This document shows, in pieces, positions 9,679 through 17,716 of a stretch of 64,000 nt of DNA; position 1 is the first letter of the stretch; each line of letters starts with the position of its first letter. Location of the stretch: NCBI GenBank assembly GCA_024234505.1, contig JACKOD010000002.1, positions 620,001 to 684,000 on the forward strand, in the 5' to 3' direction. The notes beneath the pieces are model-generated. The model saw nothing but the letters and a program-made list of their open reading frames with translations, ran no database searches and was not told where the DNA came from. Position numbers and translations under genes: made by a program. This stretch comes from Hahellaceae bacterium. GTDB taxonomy: Bacteria > Pseudomonadota > Gammaproteobacteria > Pseudomonadales > Oleiphilaceae.

Positions 9679-10212
9679 AAAAAGAGGGCCATCTGGCCCC
9701 CTGAAAATCCTAAACAACTAGGGAAGGATAAACGACTAGGTCTATCAACATCAGCAGCACAGCATTGACTGGTTCAGTTGATAATCTGAGTGTAGATAGC
9801 CCCTTCCTGCTTTTCCTGTCGAATTATCAAATTGAAACGAAAAGATACATTTTGTTACAAATGAGAATTTCGTCACAAAATGCATTCATGCAACGCGACA
9901 AAAAGACGTGTATCAGTGTCATGGTGACGTCTATAAATGTTTAGTTTGCACTGCCGATAAATAATTGATATTGGCGGGTTGAAAAAAAATGCAGGGTCAT
10001 GTTATTTTCTGCGCCGCGTCCGGTTGCTCAGGGTAAAGGATGTGCCTTGAAAAATTTAGATATTTTATGCAACAAAATGACACAAAAAATGAAAGGTTAA
10101 AACTGGCGTTGTTTGTATTTTGGCCTATATGTTTAGGTGAAAAATGGCACGACGGTGAATAACCGAATCCATTGCTGAAAAGAGAAACAGAATTTTTGAA
10201 AGGTATTAAGTG
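9679..10212. other. 534-bp AT-rich intergenic region before the sutA-like gene
   Basis: No convincing gene was found. It opens with a short GGGCC/GGCCC hairpin near the tmcA stop, then is AT-rich with many A- and T-runs, as expected for a regulated promoter region. A TGGCAC-N5-TGAA sequence at about 10145 recalls a sigma-54 site but lacks the GC of the -12 element. The region is long for a 72-residue gene, so the sutA-like transcript may have a long leader. Confidence 0.5.
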
Positions 10213-10428
10213 ATGGCGGAGTCAAGTAACAGCAGTTTTGATCCAGTTGAGTTTTTGAAAGATGCTACGCAACTGTCTCAGGCAGAGCGTCACAAAATGC
10301 GGTCTAAACTTTCGGAAGATGTGGAAGCATTTCTGAATCAGGGCGGAAAGGTCGTTTCAGTTGCTGACAACGAGCGTGCTGATCCACCGAAAAAGCCTGC
10401 AATGAATTATGGCTCTGCGCCTATTTAG
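10213..10428 (+). CDS. SutA-like RNA polymerase-binding regulator (short form)
   Basis: A 71-residue protein. Its C-terminal half, FLNQGGKVV followed by ADPPKKPAMNYGSAPI, resembles my memory of the RNA polymerase-binding tail of Pseudomonas SutA, which ends in a similar DPPKKP...YGS.PI block. SutA binds RNA polymerase in slow-growing cells and raises transcription of ribosomal and maintenance genes. The Pseudomonas protein has a long acidic N-terminal tail; here that tail is short and only mildly acidic, so this may be a reduced family member. ATG 10213 is preferred; a GTG at 10210 is in frame just before it and AAAGG lies ten bases upstream. A strong terminator follows, so it is a single-gene unit. 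Confidence 0.65.
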   Translation: MAESSNSSFDPVEFLKDATQLSQAERHKMRSKLSEDVEAFLNQGGKVVSVADNERADPPKKPAMNYGSAPI

Positions 10429-10505
10429 GTGAGCCGTCTACCGCATTTGCGGAGCAGGGCAAATCAAGTGTACAAATAACCTGTACATTTGCAGAACAAA
10501 TTCTT

Positions 10506-10529
10506 AGGGTGCGAACTGCACCCTTTTTT
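10506..10529 (+). terminator. Rho-independent terminator after the sutA-like gene
   Basis: AGGGTGC (10506-10512) and GCACCCT (10518-10524) form a seven-base-pair stem with loop GAACT, followed by six T. It separates the sutA-like gene from the lipase chaperone gene. Confidence 0.92.
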
Positions 10530-10606
10530 GTAGAGATTCGCTTGCTATAGTTCGACATCTTGCACCATCGTTTTAGAACGATAACAATAAAAAAAGGATG
10601 CCGATT

Positions 10607-11704
10607 ATGAATGTCAAAGCATTGGCTGTTGCTCTCGGGGTAACGGTTCTCTCTACTACCCTTGTTTATTCCTTAATGCCTGCGCCTGAGATTGTCGAAC
10701 ACCAGACCCAGTACGCTCCCATATCTTCACCTCCTCCGTCAGCAGGTTTACCTGCCCAGATATTTGCTGACTCTCTTGTAAAGGCGGCAAGTGACGCGGC
10801 GCCTCCAGCCGTATCGAACGCGCCTTCGTTGCAAGGCACAGACGTTGATGGAGGATTTCGTGTGGATGAAAATGGCCATTTGATCATCGATGTCAGCATC
10901 AAACACTATATTGACTACTATTTGACCACGCTGGGCGAGTCTAGCCTTGAGGATATAACCGCAAATATTCGTCGCACGCTGGAATCGCAGTTGCCGGAAC
11001 CTGCGCGATCCGAGGCTCTGGAGGTTTTACGCCAGTACCTGGGGTACAAGGCCGCGTTGCAAGAGCTTCAACAAGCCGAAGCGGCCAATATAGAAGCAGG
11101 AGGGGCGGCACCGAGAACCCTGGAGGCATTGGCCGCGCGATTGCAGAAGCTTCAGGATGCTAGAGATACCTACTTGTCGCCTGATGTTGCGGAGGCGTTT
11201 TTTGGTAAAGAGCAGCAGCTTGATCGCTACACGTTGGAAAAGTTGCGCTTACAGCAAAATGAGCAACTTACCGCACAGGAAAAAGCGGAACGCCTGGGGC
11301 GTCTGGAAGCCAATTTGCCGGACGCGATGCGTGAGCAGATTCAGGAAACTAACAAGTTTGATAACTGGCAGGTTCAGGAAGCCGCTTTGAAGGAGCGTCA
11401 TGCCAGTCACGAAGAGGTCTATCAGCTACGCGTACAAACTTTTGGTCCAGAAGCGGCCGAACGTCTGGATGCGCTGGATAAGCAGCGCAATAAATGGTCT
11501 CAGCGTATAAGTGTTTACCAGGCAGAAAAACAACAACTGGATGCCGCAGGGCTGGCTGAGAGTGATTATCGTAAGCAGCTGAGTGAGTTACGATCGCGTC
11601 ACTTCAGCGATACAGAGAGTCGTCGCGTGGCGGCGCTGGATAAAATTGCAAAGCAAAAAAATGATCAGGCGCATGAAAATGTGCTTTCAACTTACACAAA
11701 TTAG
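10607..11704 (+). CDS. lifO: Lipase-specific foldase (lipase chaperone, LifO/LimA family)
   Basis: A 365-residue protein with one N-terminal membrane segment (about residues 3-22), a Pro/Ser/Ala-rich flexible linker (about 25-75), and a long all-helical, charged body. This is the plan of steric foldases that hold secreted lipases in the periplasm while they fold. The family motif RxxFDYxLSxxGE is present in altered form as IKHYIDYYLTTLGES (about residues 96-110). The start at ATG 10607 is chosen because AAAAAAGGA lies nine bases upstream; ATG 10598 overlaps that site. Such genes normally sit directly after their lipase gene, but here no secreted lipase is adjacent: the upstream gene is sutA-like, the downstream one a membrane protein. 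Confidence 0.8.
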   Translation: MNVKALAVALGVTVLSTTLVYSLMPAPEIVEHQTQYAPISSPPPSAGLPAQIFADSLVKAASDAAPPAVSNAPSLQGTDVDGGFRVDENGHLIIDVSIKHYIDYYLTTLGESSLEDITANIRRTLESQLPEPARSEALEVLRQYLGYKAALQELQQAEAANIEAGGAAPRTLEALAARLQKLQDARDTYLSPDVAEAFFGKEQQLDRYTLEKLRLQQNEQLTAQEKAERLGRLEANLPDAMREQIQETNKFDNWQVQEAALKERHASHEEVYQLRVQTFGPEAAERLDALDKQRNKWSQRISVYQAEKQQLDAAGLAESDYRKQLSELRSRHFSDTESRRVAALDKIAKQKNDQAHENVLSTYTN

Positions 11705-11733
11705 CTGTAAATGAGATCTGGTTAACACTTGTA

Positions 11734-11763
11734 TTGCGAAGTGTCACAACCCTGTTCTATACT
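11734..11763 (+). promoter_or_regulatory. Candidate sigma-70 promoter for the DUF3592-like gene
   Basis: TTGCGA (11734-11739) and TATACT (11758-11763) are separated by 18 bases. It predicts a leader of about 100 nt before the start codon, which contains the strong hairpin at 11812-11837. Confidence 0.45.
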
Positions 11764-11811
11764 GCTGCCAAAGTTTACGGATGCTTGGGATGGCAACTGT
11801 AACCTGGCCGA

Positions 11812-11837
11812 AAGCAGACAGTGAAAACTGTCTGCTT
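11812..11837 (+). promoter_or_regulatory. Strong hairpin in the 5' leader of the DUF3592-like gene
   Basis: AAGCAGACAG and CTGTCTGCTT form a perfect ten-base-pair stem with loop TGAAAA. It is followed by GATAAAAATAAAAG rather than a T-run, so it is not a typical terminator; it ends about 25 bases before the ribosome site. It may protect the mRNA or act as a regulatory leader; no known riboswitch was recognised. Confidence 0.55.
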
Positions 11838-11872
11838 GATAAAAATAAAAGCGAATAAAACAAGGAATGACA

Positions 11873-12649
11873 ATGGATGTTTTTGCGCTCGTCATGGGGT
11901 TGACGCTCGTTTGTGTAGGCTGGTTTCTTTCTGGTGATTTTCGTAAGTTTCTTGCTGGTTCCTATCATATTCCCGCAAAAGTAGTGTCGGTGGCGCAGGC
12001 TTATGTCCCTGCCGGTCGCTATCTCTCGTCTCGAACGCTGTCGGATGCGCCTATCGTTTACGGCTCGTTTTATCCGGTTTGTGAGTATCGCGAAAAAGGT
12101 GAGCTAATTCGCTTTACGGCCATTGGTGAGCAATTAGGTAATCTCTATCAGATTGGCGATCAGCTGAAACTAAAAATATCCCGCTCTCGCCGGACCCAGG
12201 GCAGGGTTTGCAATGGTGCAAGGGTGTTATTGTTTGTGCTGTCCGGCGCGGCATTATTGTTACTGGGGAGTCCCGCCTTTGGATTATTCCGGTTGACCAT
12301 GGCACATATCTGTCTTGCTTCGATTGTGTTGACACTGGCCTTTGGCGTTTTTCTGATGTACGTGCGCGAAAGAGACCAATGTGAGGGCGGCTCCAGCATG
12401 GTGAGCGCGTCAAACAAATACGAACTGTGTTTGCGTGAGCCGACCGCATTTGCACATTGGCGGGAGCTTTTGCAGGATGCGGGTCAGCGCCGTCGAATGA
12501 TGGGGGCGAGAGTTTTTGGTGGTATTTTTATGAGCATCGGTATCCTGATAACCGTGGCGGCCAGTATGGCAGATCGATGGGAAACGGGACTTTCTGTAAA
12601 GCTTACACAGCCTAATATTTTTGTAACTGGGCTTTCCGCCAGGGTTTAA
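11873..12649 (+). CDS. DUF3592-like multi-pass membrane protein
   Basis: A 258-residue protein starting MDVFALVMGLTLVCVGWFLS. Hydrophobic segments occur near residues 3-20, 112-130 (VLLFVLSGAALLLLG), 138-160 (MAHICLASIVLTLAFGVFL) and 212-232 (GIFMSIGILITVAAS). The long stretch between the first and second segments, with Y.G.FYPVCEYREKGELIRFTA and YQIGDQLKLKIS, has the pattern of DUF3592 proteins, whose beta domain sits outside the membrane. Function is unknown. ATG 11873 is preferred to ATG 11867 because AAGGA lies six bases before it and would touch the earlier ATG. It is preceded by its own likely promoter and a hairpin leader. Confidence 0.65.
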   Translation: MDVFALVMGLTLVCVGWFLSGDFRKFLAGSYHIPAKVVSVAQAYVPAGRYLSSRTLSDAPIVYGSFYPVCEYREKGELIRFTAIGEQLGNLYQIGDQLKLKISRSRRTQGRVCNGARVLLFVLSGAALLLLGSPAFGLFRLTMAHICLASIVLTLAFGVFLMYVRERDQCEGGSSMVSASNKYELCLREPTAFAHWRELLQDAGQRRRMMGARVFGGIFMSIGILITVAASMADRWETGLSVKLTQPNIFVTGLSARV

Positions 12650-12727
12650 TGGTTGGTGGGGATATTTAGTTACCTCTGGCTTGCGACCAATATACCGCTA
12701 TCTGACCCATGTCAACGTCTGTTGGTT

Positions 12728-12733
12728 TATAAT
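12728..12733 (+). promoter_or_regulatory. Perfect -10 hexamer before hemB
   Basis: TATAAT lies 44 bases before the preferred hemB start. The best -35 at normal spacing is poor (around 12702-12710, CTGACC region), so a promoter is likely but its exact form is not certain. Confidence 0.5.
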
Positions 12734-12776
12734 ACGGCAACCTCTTTTTGCCTGTAAATCAATGTCGGAGATCGAA

Positions 12777-13784
12777 GTGTCCAAAATCACGCCACGCCAG
12801 TTTCCTCTTACCCGCATGCGTCGTATGCGTTTTGATGATTTTTCCCGCCGGTTGATGAGAGAAAGCCGGCTGACTACCGACGACCTTATCTATCCCATGT
12901 TCGTGCTTGATGGCGAGCAGCAGCGAGAGGCCATCCCTTCGATGCCAGGTATTGAACGCTTAAGCATTGATTTGTTGGTGCAGGAAGCGAAGGCGTTGGT
13001 TGCACTGGGCATTCCTGCGGTAGCCTTGTTTCCGGTTACGCCCCAATCGCACAAAAGTCTGGATGCAGCAGAAGCCTGGAATCCTGAAGGGATTGCCCAG
13101 CGGGCAGTCAGGGCACTGAAAGCCGCACTTCCTGAATTGGGAGTCATCACCGACGTTGCATTGGATCCTTTTACCACTCATGGTCAGGACGGGATCATTA
13201 ATGACGCTGGCTATGTGTTAAACGATGTGACCGTCGAAGCCTTGTGTCGTCAGGCGCTGTCGCATGCGGAGGCGGGGGCGGATATTGTAGCTCCTTCTGA
13301 CATGATGGATGGCCGTATCGGTGCCATTCGTCAGGCGCTGGAAGCCAAGGGGTATATCAATACCCGAATTCTTGCTTACTCAGCTAAATACGCCTCAGCC
13401 TATTATGGCCCGTTCCGGGATGCGGTAGGTTCAGCTGGTAATTTAGGGAAAGGCAATAAATACACCTATCAGATGGATCCCGGTAATACTAATGAGGCAG
13501 TGCATGAAGTGGCACTCGATTTGGCTGAAGGTGCGGATATGGTCATGGTTAAGCCAGGAATGCCTTACCTGGATATAGTGCACCGGGTAAAGCATGAACT
13601 GCAGGCGCCTACGTTTGTGTATCAGGTGAGCGGTGAGTATGCCATGCATGTTGCGGCGGCACAGAATGGATGGCTCGATCTGGATGCCGTTATGATGGAA
13701 TCGCTGGTCTGCATCAAACGTGCCGGCGCTGATGGAATTTTGACTTACTTTGCCAAGCGCGCGGCTCAGTTACTGAATGAGTGA
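12777..13784 (+). CDS. hemB: Delta-aminolevulinic acid dehydratase (porphobilinogen synthase)
   Basis: HemB joins two molecules of 5-aminolevulinate to make porphobilinogen in heme synthesis. A 335-residue protein with the two catalytic lysines in YSAKYASAYYGPFRDA (about residue 204) and VMVKPGMPYLDIV (about residue 258, Schiff base). The metal-site segment reads DVALDPFTTHGQDG, without the cysteines of the zinc enzymes, so this is the magnesium/potassium type known from Pseudomonas. Start: GTG 12777 has GGAG six bases upstream; ATG 12762 gives five more residues but has no ribosome site, and the longer frame from 12681 reads through promoter sequence. A perfect TATAAT lies at 12728. Confidence 0.95.
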   Translation: MSKITPRQFPLTRMRRMRFDDFSRRLMRESRLTTDDLIYPMFVLDGEQQREAIPSMPGIERLSIDLLVQEAKALVALGIPAVALFPVTPQSHKSLDAAEAWNPEGIAQRAVRALKAALPELGVITDVALDPFTTHGQDGIINDAGYVLNDVTVEALCRQALSHAEAGADIVAPSDMMDGRIGAIRQALEAKGYINTRILAYSAKYASAYYGPFRDAVGSAGNLGKGNKYTYQMDPGNTNEAVHEVALDLAEGADMVMVKPGMPYLDIVHRVKHELQAPTFVYQVSGEYAMHVAAAQNGWLDLDAVMMESLVCIKRAGADGILTYFAKRAAQLLNE

Positions 13785-14105
13785 GCCTGATTGGGTCTAT
13801 TATTTATCGCTATTTGAGTCAGGCGCTATACTCGTTTAAAAGGGTATGGCGTCTGGCTTCAGCCATTCTTTGCGATGACAAGTTTACCGTTTGACATGTC
13901 TTGGGTCGTGTGGCTTTGAGTGTCGGATCAATCTTGCAAGTCTCCCCGAATACTGCTGTACTGGCGGGCAATTGTAGTTAAGGCGTCATCTTTAATCCGC
14001 GTGAAATAATCTGGTAAGCCATCTGTGATAAAACAGTGAGTCGCGTGAAGTCGGGCTTGCGTTGTCAGGTCATAAAAAGAATTGAAATAGGCATGGGAGT
14101 AGGGA
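13785..14105. other. 321-bp intergenic region between hemB and ppk1
   Basis: No gene was found. The region carries a Pho-box-like element at 14023-14040 and, nearer the ppk1 start, a second weaker run GTTGTCAGGTCATAAAAAG. No terminator with a clear T-run follows hemB. Confidence 0.5.
14023..14040 (+). promoter_or_regulatory. Candidate Pho box before ppk1
   Basis: CTGTGATAAAACAGTGAG agrees with the E. coli Pho box CTGTCATAAAACTGTCAC at 14 of 18 positions, including the central ATAAAAC. It lies 66 bases before the ppk1 start. PhoB control of ppk is known in several Gammaproteobacteria, so the position makes sense; it is also a CTGT/ACAG dyad, which could be a different operator. Confidence 0.4.
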
Positions 14106-16238
14106 ATGAATCAAACTGAGAAGTCGATTGCTGCTGACAATGTGGCGGTGGCGGAAGTGTCTGCACCACAAGAAATCGATCTGGCGGCACACGCCCTGTA
14201 TTTCAATCGCGAACTCAGCCATCTTCAATTCAACTATAGAGTTCTCAAACAAGCGCTCGATGAGCATCACCCGTTACTGAATCGTTTAATGTTCTGCTGT
14301 ATTTTCAGCAGTAATATGGACGAGTTCTTCGAGATACGTGTGGCCGGGTTACGCCATCAGATTAAATATGGTCGTGAAACGGTCGGGCCTGATGGCATGA
14401 CGCCACAGCAGCTACTGGCTGAAGTCGATCGGGTGACTCATAGTTTTGTAGAGGAGCAATATCAGATTCTGAATGACGTATTAATACCTGAGCTGGAAGA
14501 AGAAGGTATTTCCTTTTTGCGTCGCCGTGACTGGACAGTTGAGCAAGCGGATTGGATAGCAAATTATTTCGAGAACGAGATTTTGCCAGTCATCAATCCG
14601 ATCGGACTCGATCCTTCACACCCTTTTCCCAGACTGGTTAATAAAAGTCTCAATTTTATCGTTGAACTGGATGGCAAGGACGCCTTCGGGCGCGAGACCG
14701 GGCTAGCAATTGTGCCGGCCCCCAGATCGCTGCCGCGTCTGGTTCGCTTGCCCGATGAAGTCGCGACGGGGAACGACAATCTGGTGTTTCTCTCCTCTAT
14801 GATCCACGCCCATGCGGATCAGTTGTTTCCGGGCATGGAGGTTAAAGGTTGTTACCAGTTTCGCGTGACCCGAAATGCGGATCTTGTGCTTGAAAATGAC
14901 GATATGGAGGATTTGGCTGCCACGCTTCGGGGTGAGTTGTTAAGTCGGCGGTTTGGAGATGCGGTGCGGTTGGAGGTGGCAGACAACTGTCCGGAAGAGC
15001 TGGTGCGTTTTCTTCTTGATCAATATTCATTGACAGACAGAGAGTTGTACCGTGTTCACGGACCGGTGAATCTGACCCGGATGATGGCGGTTAGTCGCTT
15101 AGTGAGTCGACCGGCATTGAGCTACCCTGTGTTTACGCAGGGATTGCCCAAGCAATTAAAAAATAATAAAGATCTCTTTAGTGCGATTAAGCAGAAAGAT
15201 ATTTTGCTGCTTCATCCTTACCAGAGTTTTACGCCGGTGGCTGATCTGCTGCGACAGGCCGCAAAAGACCCCAATGTGGTCGCAATAAAACAAACACTTT
15301 ACCGAACCGGTGCCGATTCTGAAATTGTCGCTGCACTGGTGGATGCCGCGCGCCGCGGTAAAGAAGTTACGGTTGTTATCGAGTTGCGTGCTCGGTTTGA
15401 CGAAGCCGAAAACCTGGAACTGGCCAGTCGTTTGCAGGAAGCGGGCGGGGTCGTAGTTTATGGTGTAGTCGGGTATAAAACCCATGCAAAAATGATTTTG
15501 ATCGTTCGGCGTGAGGAAAAGGGTTTCCGGCACTACGTTCATCTGGGTACCGGAAACTATCACGCCGGCAATGCGCGACTCTATACTGACTATAGCTTTA
15601 TGAGCTGTGATGAAGCGCTTGGAAAAGACGTTCACAAGATATTTCAGCAACTGACGGGAATGGGCAAAGTGCTGAAAATAAAAAAGCTGTTTCATGCCCC
15701 CTTTACTTTGCATGGCCGCATCATTTCTTTGATAGAGCGAGAAGCGAATCATGCTCGCAATGGCCGACAGGGTTATATTCTGGTTAAAATCAATTCGTTG
15801 ACTGAGCCAAAGGTGATTCAGGCACTCTATCGTGCATCTCAAGCCGGAGTGAAAGTCGATTTGATTGTGCGTGGCACTTGTTGCCTGCGGCCCGGCGTGC
15901 CGGGTGTTTCAGAGAATATTCGGGTGAAATCGATCATCGGTCGTTTTCTGGAGCATACGCGAGTCTATTACTTTGGCAACGATGGCCAGGCAGAAATCTA
16001 TGGCGCAAGCGCAGACTGGATGGTGAGAAATCTGCTCAGTCGGGTCGAGGTGTGTTTCCCGATTGAAGACCCGGGCTTAATTGCGCGAGTGAAGGAGGAG
16101 ATTGACTATTACTTGCGTGACAACTGCCAAAGTTGGGAGCTGCAGCCTGACGGAGATTATCTTAAAGCCGAACCGGCCGAGGGTGAAGAGCGCCTCAGTG
16201 CACAGCAAAAACTGCTGGAAACACTGGCCGTGGTTTGA
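14106..16238 (+). CDS. ppk1: Polyphosphate kinase 1
   Basis: PPK1 moves the gamma phosphate of ATP onto a growing polyphosphate chain, reversibly. The 710-residue length fits. Visible blocks: the N-terminal YFNRELSHLQFNYRVL and SSNMDEFFEIRVAGL, the central IKQTLYRTG, the autophosphorylated histidine in GYKTHAKMILIVRR (about residue 460), HYVHLGTGNYHAGNARLYTD, and the second phospholipase-D-like segment ending EIYGASADWMVRNLLSRVEV. All catalytic regions look intact. A candidate Pho box upstream suggests phosphate control. The permease gene follows after 29 bp on the same strand and may be cotranscribed. Confidence 0.96.
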   Translation: MNQTEKSIAADNVAVAEVSAPQEIDLAAHALYFNRELSHLQFNYRVLKQALDEHHPLLNRLMFCCIFSSNMDEFFEIRVAGLRHQIKYGRETVGPDGMTPQQLLAEVDRVTHSFVEEQYQILNDVLIPELEEEGISFLRRRDWTVEQADWIANYFENEILPVINPIGLDPSHPFPRLVNKSLNFIVELDGKDAFGRETGLAIVPAPRSLPRLVRLPDEVATGNDNLVFLSSMIHAHADQLFPGMEVKGCYQFRVTRNADLVLENDDMEDLAATLRGELLSRRFGDAVRLEVADNCPEELVRFLLDQYSLTDRELYRVHGPVNLTRMMAVSRLVSRPALSYPVFTQGLPKQLKNNKDLFSAIKQKDILLLHPYQSFTPVADLLRQAAKDPNVVAIKQTLYRTGADSEIVAALVDAARRGKEVTVVIELRARFDEAENLELASRLQEAGGVVVYGVVGYKTHAKMILIVRREEKGFRHYVHLGTGNYHAGNARLYTDYSFMSCDEALGKDVHKIFQQLTGMGKVLKIKKLFHAPFTLHGRIISLIEREANHARNGRQGYILVKINSLTEPKVIQALYRASQAGVKVDLIVRGTCCLRPGVPGVSENIRVKSIIGRFLEHTRVYYFGNDGQAEIYGASADWMVRNLLSRVEVCFPIEDPGLIARVKEEIDYYLRDNCQSWELQPDGDYLKAEPAEGEERLSAQQKLLETLAVV

Positions 16239-16267
16239 TGGTTGCTTAAAACAAGGAGCTTGATCAG

Positions 16268-17341
16268 GTGCATTCTTCAGGGTTATCCGGTGCGGCGCGT
16301 ACGCTTATCATTCTGGCAGCTTTTATCGTCGTGGTTGCGGGAATTAAAGCAGCACAATCCTTAATGGTGACTTTTCTTTTGTCAGGCTTTTTCGCCATTA
16401 TTTGTGCGCCCCCCTTTATGCTGATGCAGCGAAAAGGCGTGCCTGCGTGGGCATCCCTTACCGCAGTGGTGATTCTCGTCTCGGTGATACAGCTGCTTTT
16501 CATTACGATCATTGCGGCCTCTATTTCAGATTTTTCGAAGGAACTACCTCATTATCAGCTGAGGCTGCAGGGCATGTTTTCCGATTTTGTGATTATGCTT
16601 GATGGGTGGGGTATTCATGTTCCGGCAGAAACCATCCGGGAGCACTTTGATCTTGGTATGGTATTTAAAGTGGCAGCCAATGCGTTAGGTAGTTTGGGGT
16701 CTGTCGCTTCAAACTCCTTTATGATTATTTTGACAGTCATTTTTATGCTGTTCGAAGGCGCGTCGTTACCGGGCAAGCTGGCGGTTGCTTTCGGCCAGCA
16801 CAGCGCGCACATGAATCACATTCAGCGTTTTCTGGATAATGTAAAGCAATACATGACGATAAAAACCATTATCAGTCTGGCTACCGGGGTGATGATTTAT
16901 GTTTGGCTGCTGATTTTTGGAATTGATTACGCACTGTTATGGGGGGTGCTGGCGTTTCTCCTGAATTTTGTGCCAAATATCGGTTCGATTATTGCGGCAG
17001 TACCTGCGGTTTTGTTGGCGTTGATCCAGTTAGGACCTTTTAGTGCGTTAATGACGGCGATGGGCTATCTGATCGCAAATATGGTAATGGGCAATATCAT
17101 TGAGCCCCGTTATATGGGCAAAGGGCTGGGGTTATCTACGCTAGTGGTGTTTTTGTCGTTAGTCTTCTGGGGATGGGTGCTCGGGCCGGTGGGGATGCTG
17201 CTCTCTGTGCCTTTGACCATGTTGATGAAAATCGCGCTTGAAAGCAGCGATGAAACCCGTTGGCTGGCGATATTGATGGGGCCGGATATTGTTCCCGAGC
17301 CCCACCTGACACTATCAAAAATGACCGATAGCGCCGAGTAA
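16268..17341 (+). CDS. AI-2E family transporter (PerM/TqsA type membrane protein)
   Basis: A 357-residue integral membrane protein with about seven to eight hydrophobic segments. The family's C-terminal signature is present: NFVPNIGSIIAAVPAVLLAL, then ANMVMGNIIEPRYMGKGLGLS and VFWGWVLGPVGMLLSVPLT. Members include TqsA (exporter of autoinducer 2), PerM and sodium/proton antiporters, so the substrate cannot be deduced. The start is GTG 16268 with AAGGAG ten bases upstream. It follows ppk1 by 29 bp. It is convergent with the short hypothetical gene at 17351, the two stops being only nine bases apart, with no visible terminator between them. Confidence 0.85.
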   Translation: MHSSGLSGAARTLIILAAFIVVVAGIKAAQSLMVTFLLSGFFAIICAPPFMLMQRKGVPAWASLTAVVILVSVIQLLFITIIAASISDFSKELPHYQLRLQGMFSDFVIMLDGWGIHVPAETIREHFDLGMVFKVAANALGSLGSVASNSFMIILTVIFMLFEGASLPGKLAVAFGQHSAHMNHIQRFLDNVKQYMTIKTIISLATGVMIYVWLLIFGIDYALLWGVLAFLLNFVPNIGSIIAAVPAVLLALIQLGPFSALMTAMGYLIANMVMGNIIEPRYMGKGLGLSTLVVFLSLVFWGWVLGPVGMLLSVPLTMLMKIALESSDETRWLAILMGPDIVPEPHLTLSKMTDSAE

Positions 17342-17350
17342 ACGAGCAAG

Positions 17351-17716
17351 TTACTTCCGAAGACTGACGATTCCGCGCGCAATAAGTGCTGTTAGTCTGC
17401 CCCCGCCTTTGATCGCGCCATAAGTTAGATCGGCAATGCCATCGTGTATGAGTCGCACGGCTTCTGAAGGTTGGGCTGTCACAGGAATTTTCTCCAGAAT
17501 GCTAAAGGGCTCGCCGGAGATAGCGCGGTGTGTTCGTTGCACCACATTGACGGCCTGCTCAAACGCATCTTCCGATAAATCAATCAGGCCACGTAAATGA
17601 TCTGCGGATATTGCGGCGTGATGAGTGTTGCTGTGTGGTATTGATTCAATCAATTGGGTCGCCACCTCAGCTGAAGTGAAATTTTCGGTAAGGCTCGTGT
17701 TATCAGGTATGCTCAT
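17351..17716 (-). CDS. Hypothetical protein translationally coupled to the lipase-like hydrolase
   Basis: A 121-residue protein of unknown family. Its ATG (17716) overlaps the TGA of the upstream hydrolase in an ATGA arrangement, and AAGGAG lies inside the hydrolase's last codons, eight bases before it; this is classic translational coupling. A GTG at 17725 is a poorer alternative. The protein is mostly helical, with HAAISADHLRGLIDLSEDAF and a glycine-rich end GAIKGGGRLTALIARGIVSL that could be a short amphipathic or membrane-touching helix. Coupling suggests it works with the hydrolase, perhaps as a partner or regulator; this is inference only. Confidence 0.7.
   Translation of the reverse strand: MSIPDNTSLTENFTSAEVATQLIESIPHSNTHHAAISADHLRGLIDLSEDAFEQAVNVVQRTHRAISGEPFSILEKIPVTAQPSEAVRLIHDGIADLTYGAIKGGGRLTALIARGIVSLRK

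Noticed and set aside
9684..9702. Hairpin after tmcA as a terminator
   Set aside because: The stem has an almost absent loop and C-rich rather than T-rich downstream sequence on the tmcA strand.
10145..10160. A sigma-54-like TGGCAC-N5-TGAA before the sutA-like gene
   Set aside because: The -12 element lacks GC, so it is below what I would accept as a sigma-54 promoter.
12681..12776. Longer N-terminus for hemB
   Set aside because: It would start upstream of and read through a perfect TATAAT; the HemB family starts near the preferred GTG.
14064..14082. Second Pho-box-like run GTTGTCAGGTCATAAAAAG before ppk1
   Set aside because: Only partial match to the repeat pattern; the one at 14023 is better.
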